64,000 nucleotides of DNA from Candidatus Altimarinota bacterium (GTDB lineage Bacteria; Patescibacteriota; Gracilibacteria; BD1-5; UBA2023). Position 1 is the stretch's first letter. Every line of letters starts with the position of its first letter. Location of the stretch: assembly GCA_028714815.1 (NCBI GenBank), contig JAQTLR010000004.1, positions 62,001 to 126,000 of the forward strand, written 5' to 3'. Below, one piece after another: positions 52,942-63,083 of the stretch. A model generated the notes under the pieces. That model searched no databases and had not been told where the DNA came from. It was given only the letters and a program-made list of their open reading frames with translations. Made by a program: the position numbers and the translations under genes.

Positions 52942-54372
52942 TTATTTTCCGTTTCCGGATCCTGTCTGGCAACTGTACTTGTCTGCTGGACTAGAAATAG
53001 AATCTGTAATCGGGGTATCCGGGATGGCCGATGCCTTTGATGGCGGTCCGGCGTTATCGATGATGATTTTTCCGGAGTACATCCCCATACTGCAGGAGAA
53101 TTTGATGGTTCCGCTTGCAGGAGAGACGAATTCGACAGTATTTTCTCCTGGTTCGAGCTGTTTCGAAACACCGATGGACGGAGCGGTGAGCTGGCTTGCG
53201 CAAGAGTAGGGATTGGTCGCATCGATGATCCATCGGGTCTTGGTATTTGGTTTGATATGGAAAACATTCGGGGTGTATCCGCTATCCGATTCGGTCATCC
53301 GGATCTCTTGGACTTCGTCCGATACAATACTGGTCGATGGAGCTATCTTTGTCGGACCTCCGAGACTCATGAGCGTATAGCCGTTCGAGATGTTGAAGAT
53401 TGCGAGTGCAAGAACGAGAACTCCTGTGAACTTGAAAAACCGTTTCGCGCCTCTCCCGGAAAGATAGGAGGTGAATCCTCCGACTCCGAGCAATCCCGGA
53501 GCGGTCCCGAGCGCGAACATCGCCATGATGAACGCACCGGTCGTGAAGCTTCCGGTCGTAATCGCATAAGCTTGCATGGCGAGAGTGAATCCACATGGCA
53601 GAAAGAAGGTGAGTGTACCGGTCCCGAACGCGAAGGCGTGTTTCGAAACACCTCATCCATTCGCGATGCTCGCTCCGAGGGATTTCGGGAGTGTGATGGA
53701 CATGCGGGAGAGTTTCGGTGAGAGTTCTGCGAGATTGATCCCGAGCAGGAGCATGACACAGCCGGTTACCACGGTGAGTCCCCCGATCGCGAACGGCGAG
53801 AGCGAGATGAGGGATCCGAAGAGCCCGAGGAGTCCCCCGAAAAGTCCGAATCCGAGGATCCGGCCGGCATTGAAATAGAGGTGCGGAATGAACCGGTGCC
53901 ATTTCGATGCTTTGAGATGCTCTTCATTCCACTTGGCGCTCACTCAGAGGATGATCCCTCCGATCAGAGCCATGCAACCCGATACCCCCGCTGTCAGTCC
54001 TACGAGGAATGCCACCCCGAGCGTGGGCGAGGAGAGGTTGCCGAAACCAGGAAAAGAGAGGTTGCTCATTTTTGCTGCCATATAGACTGCGAAGAGCGCG
54101 AGCATGATGAGGATTGTTTCCATATATTTGCTCAGGCTGGTATGGAACCAGGGAAGTTCCGTTTCTCTTCCGATCCTGTATCCGCTTTCCAAGATAATGG
54201 TTTCGATAGCTTTTTCATCCGGTGCTGTTCCATCGTAGGAAACCTCGACGGTCCCATCGGACTGGTTTGCACGTACTTTCTGGACATTTTCCATATCCTG
54301 TATAGAGCGTTCGAGAAGAAGTTCGCAGGACTTGCAGTGCATTCCTGTGACGTCGATGGCAATTTTTTTCAT
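52942..54372 (-). CDS. HMA - UreH/SafE-type membrane transporter - cupredoxin fusion protein
   Basis: The 476-aa protein joins three modules: an HMA copper-binding domain (1-68, GMHCKSC), a six-helix sulfite-exporter/UreH-like (DsbD-related) membrane domain (about 85-340), and a C-terminal cupredoxin-like domain (about 365-450) with a ligand-type segment SCSMGMYSG. TGA 53944 and 53653 are Gly; without them the modules appear as three separate genes. It belongs to the csoR-copA operon (4 nt after csoR). The parts suggest copper capture in the cytosol, passage through the membrane domain and delivery to or detoxification at the outer face; this is inference. Confidence 0.9.
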
Positions 54373-54376
54373 AGAA

Positions 54377-54655
54377 TTATTTTTTATGGGAAATATGAAA
54401 CACGTCCATCAATTCTTGGATGAATCGTTCTTTTTCTTCTTTGTCCTCGGACATGAGTTTATGAGAAGCACAGGAACTCAAATGGCTCTGGAGTATGAGA
54501 TCTTTAGCGCTCTTCATGAGTCCGAGCGATGCATTGATTTGCTGGGCAATATCCATGCAGTACCGGTCGTTTTCCACCATTTTCTCGATGGTTTCTATGA
54601 GCCCGCGGGTTTTTTTTAGGTTCGTCAGAAGTTTTGTTTTATATGGTTCGATCAT
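54377..54655 (-). CDS. csoR: Copper-sensing transcriptional repressor CsoR
   Basis: The 92-aa all-helical DUF156 protein has the Cu(I) ligand set Cys-X..His-X3-Cys: Cys in DRYCMDIAQQINA, His and Cys in LQSHLSSCAS. Tetramers bind DNA without copper and release it with Cu(I). It is the first gene of the copper operon and should control it through the G-tract site at 54673-54692. No TGA codons. Confidence 0.93.
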   Translation of the reverse strand: MIEPYKTKLLTNLKKTRGLIETIEKMVENDRYCMDIAQQINASLGLMKSAKDLILQSHLSSCASHKLMSEDKEEKERFIQELMDVFHISHKK

Positions 54656-54669
54656 AGTTTTTTTGAAAA

Positions 54670-54692
54670 AATATACCTAGGGGGGAGGTTAT
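54670..54692 (-). promoter_or_regulatory. CsoR operator with -10 box
   Basis: The pseudo-palindrome ATACCT...AGGTTAT with a central G-run (54673-54692) is typical of CsoR sites. TATATT (minus strand, 54675-54670) overlaps its edge as the -10 box. Confidence 0.6.
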
Positions 54693-54802
54693 TCTTTTTT
54701 CCAGGGAAGTCAAATTTTCTTTTTTGGAAATAAAGCATCAGACGGGTAAAGCCTATGAATCCGGAAAATACGCCGGTTCCGATTTTTTTTGCAATAGATT
54801 TT

Positions 54803-54831
54803 TTGCTTTTTTTTGTTTTTTATGTTTTAAT
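54803..54831 (+). promoter_or_regulatory. Promoter of the SH3 gene
   Basis: TTGCTT (54803-54808), 17-bp spacer, TTTAAT (54826-54831); leader about 29 nt. Confidence 0.4.
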
Positions 54832-54866
54832 TACTACATATTAATTAGTATTTAATATTCAGATAT

Positions 54867-55787
54867 ATGATATCCACCCAGTCTCAGAAGATTATCACTC
54901 GGATAGCGCTCATCATGGCGCTTCTCGGGGCGCTCGTGGCTACTACCACCCTCGCGGACGATTTTATGTATGTCACTGCCTATCATCTCAATGTTCGGGC
55001 GGAGGGGACTTTCCGAAGCGGTATCATTGCTACAGTCGATAGCGGATATAAAGTGGTCATCATGGAAGAACTTCCAAATGGGTGGGATAAGGTTCTCTTG
55101 GAAAATGGACAGGTAGGATATGTGAATGCACGATACCTCAGCAGTTCGGAACCTTATTTCGAAAAGGCATCAGGAAGCGAGTACGAGATTTCCGTTCCGA
55201 GTGCATTCGTACGATCGGATGGACTTCAGAAGAAGATCGCCGTGCTGCATCGGGGCGATAGGCTCGAGGTACTGGATCGAAAAGTATTTCTCCAGAAGTG
55301 GATCCGTGTACGGATTGCTTCTTCCCAGAAAGATGGATATATCGGTCGGGTAGGATACATCTCGAAAAAACTTGTTCAAGTAATCGACGGGACACAGTAT
55401 CCCGAAGAAATGCCAGCACTGAATAGCGCACCATCGGAAGATCCTTCCGTCGATTGGATAGGAGGAGGGAATGGAGTATCTTTCAATAGCGCACCGCAGG
55501 ATCCTTCTATGGGAAGCGGTGCCAATGTAGAAGAATTCCTGCGAGCTCTTTGAAGCATAGATAACCAAACGGATACAGGAACGGCATACACGGGTACTCT
55601 CAATAATACAGGAAATACCGATACTGGAAGCATAGAAGATCTCCTTGGCGGACTTCTTGGTAATACGACTAATTCCCTTGCCAGTACCGGGACTGTTTCA
55701 ACTACAACCGATACCGGAGCTATGAACAGTACCGGGACAACCAATACTTCTAGTATCGATAGCCTCTTCGGAAGTCTATTGAATTAA
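54867..55787 (+). CDS. Secreted protein with two bacterial SH3 domains
   Basis: The 306-aa protein has a signal peptide (about 1-30, ending TTLADD) and two SH3_3-like domains (about 35-93: AYHLNVRAEGTFRSGIIATVDSGYKV...GYVNARYL; about 108-175: AFVRSDGLQKKIAVLHRGDRLEV...GYISKKL). A Ser/Thr/Gly/Asn-rich C-terminal tail holds repeated TDTG and LGGLL/FGSLL motifs. TGA 55551-55553 is Gly (RALGSIDNQTDTG) and adds the last 77 residues. It probably binds peptidoglycan peptides. Confidence 0.85.
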
Positions 55788-55798
55788 TGGAAGATGAG

Positions 55799-55829
55799 AA
55801 AAAGGCGTCATATGAAATGACGCCTTTTT
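55799..55829. terminator. Bidirectional terminator
   Basis: 13-bp stem AAAAAGGCGTCAT / ATGACGCCTTTTT between convergent genes. Confidence 0.9.
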
Positions 55830-55830
55830 C

Positions 55831-56886
55831 TTATTTCGAAAGTTTCGGTATATGGGGAGCGAGGTTGTTGCCACTACTGAGTTCCCAATAATCTACAGCG
55901 CAGTTATGTCCCTGTATTCAGGAACCAAGACAAGAATCTTTGTTATTGAATATTCCATCAAGCTTTTTATTGAGTTCGGACATTGATAGGGTGGCGATAT
56001 CCCCAAGGACAGAAGAGAGGGAAGAAAAATACGGACTCAGGTCACTTCGGACTTTTCCCGATGTATCAATGATATCAGACCTACGAAGCCATCGGATGTT
56101 CATATAGTATTTCTTTCCCGGAAGGATGGGGCAACCGAAGTCCTTCCTGGGATCGGGTATATAGTTCGGATCAGCATGTTTTTCATTTGCTGAGATATAG
56201 ACCTGATCGCTCAATATCCCGACGTTCTGTGAACTTGTCGGCACCATATGGAAACACTGGTCGATTCTGGAAATTTTCTTTGGAACGAAATCGCATTTCC
56301 GATCGGATATATTCACTACATAAGGGTAATTCGTAAAATACGGATTGCTATTCAGTCCATAAAGCCCCGTGTTGTACATAATCGGGAATGAATAGGATTG
56401 TCCCACATCCATTTTGTATCCAAGTGCCCGATCATCGGAACTTGGAAAAAAATCGGTCACCCGCATAACATTCTTTGTCATCGAAAAGTTCGTCTCATCG
56501 ATATTATCGAGCCCCTCCTTCGTGCAGAGATCAGTATCGTCAGAAATAGCATCCGTATCCCCTTGAGCTTTCAGTCCGTTTACTCCCACAGACAATCGAT
56601 CCAACACTGTAAGGATCAATGCATTTCCCGCATACTGCGGTTTCAGGGCACCGACCTTTGAGTTGAGCGTGTCGAGGAAAGTGTTCCAATCTATGTCAGA
56701 AGGATATCTGGAACGCAATGCTTGGACTTTCACTAGGAAGGCATCGAGCTTGGCGGTGATTGCGGGAGAGAGGGTGGCAGGACTTGTAGTATCCGCTTGA
56801 ACGGAAGAAATCATCGTTGAGGAGAGTACTCCGGAAACAAGAAGAAGGCTTGCAAGAAGCAATCGAAGTGTTTTATTAGGGTGCAT
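55831..56886 (-). CDS. Secreted protein, paralogue of the next gene
   Basis: The 351-aa protein has a signal peptide (MHPNKTLRLLLASLLLVSGVLSS) and an N-terminal helical domain (about 38-106: SPAITAKLDAFLVKVQALRSRYPSDIDWNTFLDTLNSKVGALKPQY) that is nearly identical in the gene at 56934-58229. A Cys-containing beta domain ending YYMNIRWLRRSD and a tail with TGA 55918 (Gly) follow. Its C-terminal part differs from the paralogue except around the PG..YY.N.R motif. Unknown function; possibly a pilus- or surface-associated protein. Stop TAA overlaps the edge of the terminator. Confidence 0.8.
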
Positions 56887-56933
56887 GAGAGAAAAAAGGT
56901 TAATTCCAGGAAATATTCTTTTCGGCAGTTTTC

Positions 56934-58229
56934 CTACCAGGAAAACTTATAGATACACGCTTGTCCTTCTCTGCAAGTATCTGGACCGTTCCATGTGTTT
57001 GCATTCCGTACATTGAAATAATATGTTACGCCAGGAGTGAGCATACACATGCTTGGATCACCAATGGAGTTATTCCAAATCTGCGGATCCATACCTACAG
57101 AAGCACATCCGGTCTTTATATCTTCATCTGTCCACTCACATGGATTCGTGGAGATGGAAAGCTGGGTCGGGACAGTGCCGTAGTAAACACCTGATCGTGA
57201 GCCAGCTCGGGACGGCATAACCATTCTAAATGCAGTCATCTGTCCTCTGTTCGTCGTTTGTGTTGGTGATCCACCTGCTAGTAGACTGAGTCAAGGTCCA
57301 AAATCAATATCCTTAATTGTACAATTTGCGGGGAGATTAGTTGGTGGGGGAGTAGGAATAAAGTCAGGAGAGGTGGCTTGATAGACTGGGAAACTACCAG
57401 CGTAACAAACAGTGCGACCATTGATGCTTACAGATGGGTATTGACCAACCGATCCATCGCTATAAACTTTTCCTGGCAAGGCTTTTACCGCATCTGAGTT
57501 ACAGAATTGAAGGACGGATGAATAATGTCCAGCTAATGGACCACCAGTAATAGAGAAGGCGCCAGTGCCAGTAGGTGGAGAGCTAGGATTAGAATTACTA
57601 TTCGATACCGCAGAAGAGGCAGGAGTTACACATATCCCATTCTGTAGTATTTTCGGAGATGAGCAAGTATTGGCGATAGTGGAAGTATTATTACCAGCCC
57701 CCGTACACCCCACTGCTGGTCAAAACCCTGGATAGATTTGGGTTCCATCAACATTGATTGCATGGGTAAAATTCAGTCTTGTCGCATCCTGTTTAATCTC
57801 ATCGAGGGTATTATATTGTTCTTTGAGCCCACCGAGTCCATAACAATTATAAGGACCTACAGAACCAGTTGTTATTGAAGAAACAGAAGAAATATTTGCG
57901 CTTCTTTGAACCTTCAATCCGCTGACTCCCACAGACAATCGATCCAACACCGTAAGGATCAATGCATTTCCCGCATACTGCGGTTTCAGAGCACCGACCT
58001 TCGAGTTGAGCGTATCGAGGAATGTATTCCAATCCATATCGGCAGGATATCTGGAACGCAATGCCTGGACTTTCACTATGAAAGCATCGAGCTTGGCAAC
58101 GATTGCGGGAGAGAGGGTGACAGAACCGGAAGTTTCCGCTTGTACGGATGGAAGTAAGAAGGAAGAGAGAGCTCCGGAAATAAGAAGAAGGATTGCAAGA
58201 AGCAATCGAAGTATTTTATTTGCGTGCAT
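56934..58229 (-). CDS. Secreted protein, paralogue of the preceding gene
   Basis: The 431-aa protein has a signal peptide (MHANKILRLLLAILLLISGALSS) and the shared N-terminal domain (about 38-106). A Cys/Ser/Asn-rich linker (about 170-220), a beta domain with VGQYPSVSINGRTVCYAGSFPVYQ and a C-terminal domain with TPGVTYYFNVRNANTW follow. TGA 57720 and 57291 are Gly and join three fragments. The DNA of the first 280 bases matches the neighbour at about nine of ten positions, so this is a tandem duplication followed by divergence or exchange of the 3' part. Confidence 0.8.
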
Positions 58230-58308
58230 AGGAATAAGAAGTGATTGGATAATAGCGGGATTGTAGCAGAAAAATAGGGGGAGTCAAAAAGATTTTGAAA
58301 TACTTCAC

Positions 58309-58335
58309 CAAAAAAGCCACCAACTAATGGTGACT
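58309..58335 (-). terminator. Terminator of the multi-pass membrane gene
   Basis: On the minus strand AGTCACCA...TGGTGGCT then TTTTTT. The hairpin includes the stop codon TAG. Confidence 0.65.
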
Positions 58336-59334
58336 TTCTTCCACATGGAAATGTTTTTTATTTTCCAGATATGCGTTGTACCAGATGGCTTCTACGAATA
58401 TCTCCAGGACCGAGTTCAGGTGGGATATGAAGATCAAAAGGGCGATAAAGAGGATGGAAAGCATCCCGATCGATATGATCTGCAATATGGAAATAGTGAC
58501 ATAGGTAAAGAGTCCGGATATCACAAAAGGGAAAACGATGAAAATGATGGCCGTGATGAAAGTCCGGATGTAGACCAGAAGGAGGGTAAAATAGAGATGG
58601 AAGGTAATACTGAGGTTATTGATCGTCATATTGACAGAGAGGCTCAGTGCCTCGAGCGCCTTCTTATGCTCGAATATGACAAAGAACCGAGCATAGGAAA
58701 AGAGGATATTCACGAGAAAAGAGAAACCGAGATAGATAGCCATGACTATGCTTATGACTATGAAATAGTCTTTTCCGAATATCCTAAGGAGGAAAATATA
58801 GAAAGTGATGATCGAAAGGAGCTTGAAGATGGAAAGGGAATTATTGAGTTCAAAAATCGGGAGAAAACTCATGAGTCCACGAGAAATCCCATACCCCACA
58901 CGCCCTTTGGTGTTGGTCGGCTCGAAAGAACCGTCCTGCCTTTTGGCGATAAGTGAGATGAGTCCTCCTTCCGCAATGGGAGTGACGATGATATAGAGGA
59001 TGATTCCGATAACAAGAGCTCATATGGCCTGCCAAAAATAGGAAAGATGGACCCATTGGATAATGAGAGCGAAGAATTTGTCTTTGAGATGGAATACGGA
59101 AACGTAGGTGAAGGAAATCTGGTAAAGGATGATGCAACCCAAATATATAGTGGATAATAATGACGGGAAGAAGTTGAATTTTTTCAGGAAAGAAGTGCTC
59201 ATGACAAGATTCCAAGCAGGACCTACGATGGATGCATAGAGCGCATGTTCTTTCGGTGACGTGTTTCAGATAAGCATTTCATCGTCGTTTGTCCGTGATT
59301 CGTGGGATCCATGCGCCTGTCCGGTGGTTTCCAT
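58324..59334 (-). CDS. Multi-pass membrane protein of unknown function
   Basis: The 336-aa protein has a polar N-terminus (METTGQAHGSHESRTNDDE) and about six membrane helices (for example FPSLLSTIYLGCIILYQI; ALVIGIILYIIVTPIAEGGLISLI; IITFYIFLLRIF; VISIVMAIYLGFSFLVNILF; two near the C-terminus). TGA 59266 and 59020 are Gly; the second is in the third helix and joins what look like two genes. The layout recalls YihY/DUF975-like integral membrane proteins, but I cannot assign a family. It lies 15 nt after the solute-binding protein gene, likely the same operon. Confidence 0.75.
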
Positions 59335-59349
59335 AGTGTAAGAGGGATA

Positions 59350-61485
59350 TTATAAGCTTCCTAGGGGAGAATGTTTTTTGAGCCAATCGATCATTCCTGA
59401 GATATTCTTTCCTTCGAAGTGTATGCTGAATTTCTCTTTCAGGTACATATCCTTTCCGACATCATAGAGAGAGGATGAATAAGGGAGTACCGGAACGGTC
59501 TTCAATTGCTTGAGATTTTTATCTACAAAGAACGTATTATACGGACTATACAGCGGAACGAAGACATTTTCTTTTTTGAGGATATCGAGTATCTGCGACT
59601 GGATGTATTTGAGCGAATCGGAATTGAGTTGGCTGGACTTCAACTTCTCTAGAAGGATATCGAGCGCGACATTTTTGATCTTTGCGAAATTGAAGCCCTT
59701 CTCTGCTTGTCCGGAATGAAGGAACGGGAATATATTATAATCGAAAAGTCAGAGATTTATCCCGGTCAGAATCATCGAGTATTGTTTCTCTCCTTTCGAT
59801 ATGATCGTCTGCAGATCCTCGGTCGAGAGGGGTGTTGTCTGTACATCGATTCAAAGGGTTTTTATATGTTTGGAAATCTCTGTCGCGAGATTTTCCATAT
59901 ACGGGGTCTGTTTCGTATAGATGAAATTCAGTGAAAATCTTTTCAGATTCTTGTCGTAATAATAGGCAGGATCAAGCGGTGCGATTTTCCCGACGAGAGC
60001 TTTCTGCTCTTCCGTTTTTTTCTGTTCCTGGGAAAGCGCACTGCTTTTTTCCGCCTGCAATTTCGCGGCATATTCTTTTTCTTTTGCATCCGCCTCTTCG
60101 GGGGTTGTCGCAAGGAAAAGCACGACGGATTCTTTTGTCACTTTCTTTCCTCCTATTTCAAAAGCGAGGGTATAGATGTTCACTCCATTTTTCAGGGTTC
60201 CTATATCGGTTCTTGCACGATAATAAAATTTCCCTTCTTTTGCGGTGAAATTCTTGAGCCGATAATCATTGATATACACTCCCGTCACTCCCGCTGGGGC
60301 ACTTCCCGAGAGAAGGACATCCGTCTCTTGTATCACGGAGTATTTTTTATTTGTGGGGCTATTGAAATAGCTGTTCGTTCCTTCGCTTGGGGCTTTGGTT
60401 TCGCTTTTCGCTTTCGAGATTTCTGTCGCAAGAGTTTCCTTCTTGAAGTAACCGATATTCTTCATCGCGGCTTCTATTTTTTTCGCATCGAAACCTTCCG
60501 GGAGGATGGATTCATCGGTAAAGAACGGATTTTTCAATATTTTTCCGGTTTTTTCATCGAGTGAAGGGAATGATGTTTTTGCAAGGGAACCGAGAAGGAG
60601 ACTGCGGAGTTCCGGACCTACTTTTTCAGCATTGAGAAAGAGTGATATGTACTCGGGAAATATGAATTTATATTCATTGAATCGCGGAGATGCAAGGGAG
60701 TCGATGGTATTATTGGGAAAGACGGCGTTGAGACTGTCTTTATTCGCTATGAGCTCGCTATTATCATGAAAGAATCGGAATACATAGCGCTGGATATAGG
60801 TTTGCTCCTTATTGTTCTGTCCGTTTTTTATAAAAGACACTTTATCGATTTTCGTCTTTTCGTCGGATTCCCGTTTTTCGAAAACGTACGGTCCGGCCGA
60901 GAGATTATCGCTTATGGTGAAGGTATTGTTCCGTATCTTGTCGACTACCCCTTTTTGGATGATCGGATAGAGGAGCATATCCAATACCAGTACATCAGCC
61001 TTTCCTGAGAATTCGATGTACTCCCCTTGGTCGTTTATAGTGATGTTTTCCAGAAGCTTTTTAGCTGTCTTGTTTATATTTCCATTCTGGAGCATGTCAT
61101 ATGTCGCCAAGATATCCTCTTTGGTTACCGGGGTCCCATCACTCCAGTTCGCGTCATTTTTCACATAACACTTGATTTCCGAGAAATTTTTCCCGAGATT
61201 GCAATTCGCCAGATCCCCTTCCATCTGTTTGGTTTCTATGTTATATCGGAGAAGCGATCGGGAAAGGAACCGGAGAAGATAATCCCCGATAGGGTCGGTA
61301 CCATAGGCTGCCGGACTGAGATTCGGCATAGTCCCGATAATCCCTATATTTACCGTTCCCCCTTCCTCGGGAGTCCGTACGGAATCTTCCGATAGGTACA
61401 GAAAAATAAGGTGTGCACTGACTGCAAAAACGAAAAAAACGGAAAGAAACAAAAAATATTTCTTGATAGTTTGGTATATGGACAT
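59350..61485 (-). CDS. Family-5 extracellular solute-binding protein (peptide/oligopeptide type), membrane-anchored
   Basis: The 711-aa protein has an N-terminal anchor (about 10-32), then the SBP_bac_5 fold: GGTVNIGIIGTMPNLSPAAYGTDP, SRSLLRYNIETKQMEGDLA, VKNDANWSDGTPVTKEDILATYDML, SAGPYVFEKRES. A domain of about 85 residues (about 380-465: VLLSGSAPAGVTGVYINDYRLKNFTAKEGKFYYRARTDIG), Ig-like in appearance, is inserted, and the C-terminal lobe resumes at about 500. TGA 59851 and 59749 are Gly (SKHIKTLGIDVQTTPL; TGINLGLFDYN). It should bind peptides for an ABC importer; no permease or ATPase genes are nearby. Confidence 0.88.
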
Positions 61486-61506
61486 GGGGAAAGATTACAA
61501 AACCTT

Positions 61507-61725
61507 TTACGAGAGGAAAAAGTAGATGGTCGCATTGAGAACGAATATCGTTCCAAGAACGATAGTCGCGATGTGGAGCGTTTTTTCCGCTCCTCGCTTT
61601 TCGAATTTCCCGAAATCGTTGGATCCGGGGGCTATGGAAAGCCCGTTTCCTTTTGCTTGGACAAGGATGAGGATGATAAGAAGGATACTTACGATGATTT
61701 GAATGATGAAGAATATCTTAAGCAT
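61507..61725 (-). CDS. secG: Protein translocase subunit SecG
   Basis: The 72-aa protein has two TM helices and the family segment between them: QAKGNGLSIAPGSNDFGKFEKRGAEK. It assists SecYE-SecA protein export. It lies 12 nt downstream of the holin-like gene and upstream of the solute-binding protein. Confidence 0.92.
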   Translation of the reverse strand: MLKIFFIIQIIVSILLIILILVQAKGNGLSIAPGSNDFGKFEKRGAEKTLHIATIVLGTIFVLNATIYFFLS

Positions 61726-61740
61726 AGGAATGGGTAAGGA

Positions 61741-62124
61741 TTATTTTTTAACTAAAGTGTTCGCAACTATATTGAAAACGGTAAAAATTGCAACCGCAAT
61801 TGCAAAAATAGCGATACCGTGTATCTCATAACTGACCCCATTGATACCGATGGCCTGGATGGCTTTTTCGAGGAGCTTCAGGATAATCCCGTTGATAACC
61901 AGTATGAAAAGCCCGAAAGTGAGAATCATGAAAGGGAATCCGAGGAGTTTCAGGATGGGGCGGACGATAGTATTGAGAAGCCCGAGGATGATTCCCCCGG
62001 CAATATAGAGTTGCCAGCTTCCGGTTGCCAGAACACCAGTCCCAGTGGCAGTATCGTAGGGGAGGAAGTAGGCAACCCCAAACAGGATGGCTGCATTGGC
62101 GAGAACGGAAATGAGGATTTGCAT
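61741..62124 (-). CDS. Phage holin family 4-like membrane protein
   Basis: The 127-aa protein has four predicted helices with Gly-rich turns typical of Phage_holin_4_2/YvlD proteins (FGVAYFLPY; IAGGIILGLLNTIVRPILKLLGFPFMILTFGLFILVINGIILKL). ATG 62124 is chosen because the upstream in-frame ATG 62154 overlaps the -10 box. Members are common chromosomal genes; no phage genes are nearby, so this is not a prophage remnant. Confidence 0.8.
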   Translation of the reverse strand: MQILISVLANAAILFGVAYFLPYDTATGTGVLATGSWQLYIAGGIILGLLNTIVRPILKLLGFPFMILTFGLFILVINGIILKLLEKAIQAIGINGVSYEIHGIAIFAIAVAIFTVFNIVANTLVKK

Positions 62125-62152
62125 AGTACGCAGGGTTAAATAATACAGGAGC

Positions 62153-62179
62153 ATTATATCTTTTTCTTTTTCTTTGCAA
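62153..62179 (-). promoter_or_regulatory. Promoter of the holin-like/secG operon
   Basis: On the minus strand TTGCAA (62179-62174), 15-bp spacer, TATAAT (62158-62153). A TTTTTTGGA / TCCAAAAAA palindrome follows at 62181-62203. Confidence 0.55.
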
Positions 62180-62245
62180 TTTTTTTGGATTTTTTCCAAA
62201 AAATGGATACTATACCGGCGTTTGTTATTTCCCATGTCCTAAATT

Positions 62246-62965
62246 ATGAAAAAGGAAATCGTGAGTATACTATTGCTGGGTATGTATTTTTTTGCTGGGT
62301 TCGGGATGGTTTTTGCAACCCCTGTTACCTATGATACCACGGGACATAGTATGACTGATAGCTCAGGGAACAAATATTGGGTCGATAGTGCTGGCACGAT
62401 GACTCCTATGGGAGAAGGAACATCCAATAATACGAATGCCACAACTACTACCAATACGGATTGAAGTACAGAAACCACTAATCCGGATGGTACCAGTACG
62501 AGAAAAAATACCGATGGGAGCACCACTACTTTTGATGCCAATGGAGATATCACAAGCAGCACTGCTGCTAACGGAGATAAGACTACTTTTAATGCCGATG
62601 GAACTTCTACCAAGACTTCGGCTTCTGCTGGATGATCGCCTTCTGGTTGAGGTCCTAATGATATGACCAGTACAAGATTTACACTCAATCCTAATGAATT
62701 GAGCCCTTCCGAGAAGAAATATACCGGGGGGACTAGGGCGAATTTCAAGATACTGCTTACGAATATCGGAAAATACCTTCTTATCGCTACGACCACTATC
62801 GCGGTTCTTTCCATCGCTGTCGGAGGTCTCATGATCGCCACTACCGGTCCGACGGATCGTGCCGCGAAAGGGAAGACTATCATTATGCTCAATATCATGG
62901 CCGTCGTTGTGGCGCTTTTTTCTTACTCCATAATCCGGCTCGTTTCATGGCTCATCGCAGCATAA
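62246..62965 (+). CDS. VirB2/TrbC-like pilin candidate with Thr/Gly/Asp-rich linker
   Basis: The 239-aa protein has a signal peptide (about 1-24, ending MVFATP), a low-complexity Thr/Asn/Asp/Ser/Gly linker (about 50-140, with degenerate repeats such as NPDGTSTRKNTDGSTTTFDANGD) and a C-terminal unit of two hydrophobic helices around a polar loop (KYLLIATTTIAVLSIAVGGLMIATTGPTDRAAKGKTIIMLNIMAVVVALFSYSIIRLVSWLI). This is the arrangement of VirB2/TrbC pilins of type IV secretion systems. TGA 62462, 62633 and 62648 are Gly and unite the signal peptide with the helices. It starts an array of three such genes. Confidence 0.75.
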
Positions 62966-63083
62966 AAATGCAAAATAACTTCAATTTTAGCATTCAAACT
63001 TTACGTTCCTCGTTCTCCGTACTCTTCGTACGGTTCACTTTAGTACGCAGTTTTCTTGCGAAAATTATCGTTCTTTTGCATTT
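62966..63083. repeat. 118-bp palindromic repeat, copy B
   Basis: Same length and layout as 12840-12957. Terminal arms AAATGCAAAATAAC / GTTCTTTTGCATTT pair, internal hairpin CCGTAC / GTACGG is kept, and 'TTCAAACTTTACG' and 'CGGTTCACT' are shared. It begins at once after the stop codon of 62246-62965. Confidence 0.8.

Noticed and set aside
61741-62124. Holin-like gene as a sign of prophage
   Set aside because: The family is widespread on chromosomes and no phage gene lies nearby.
85-63000. Apparent strings of pseudogene fragments with TGA between them
   Set aside because: Fragments of each gene stay in one frame, without TAA or TAG between them, and motifs continue across the TGA; this is code 25, not decay.
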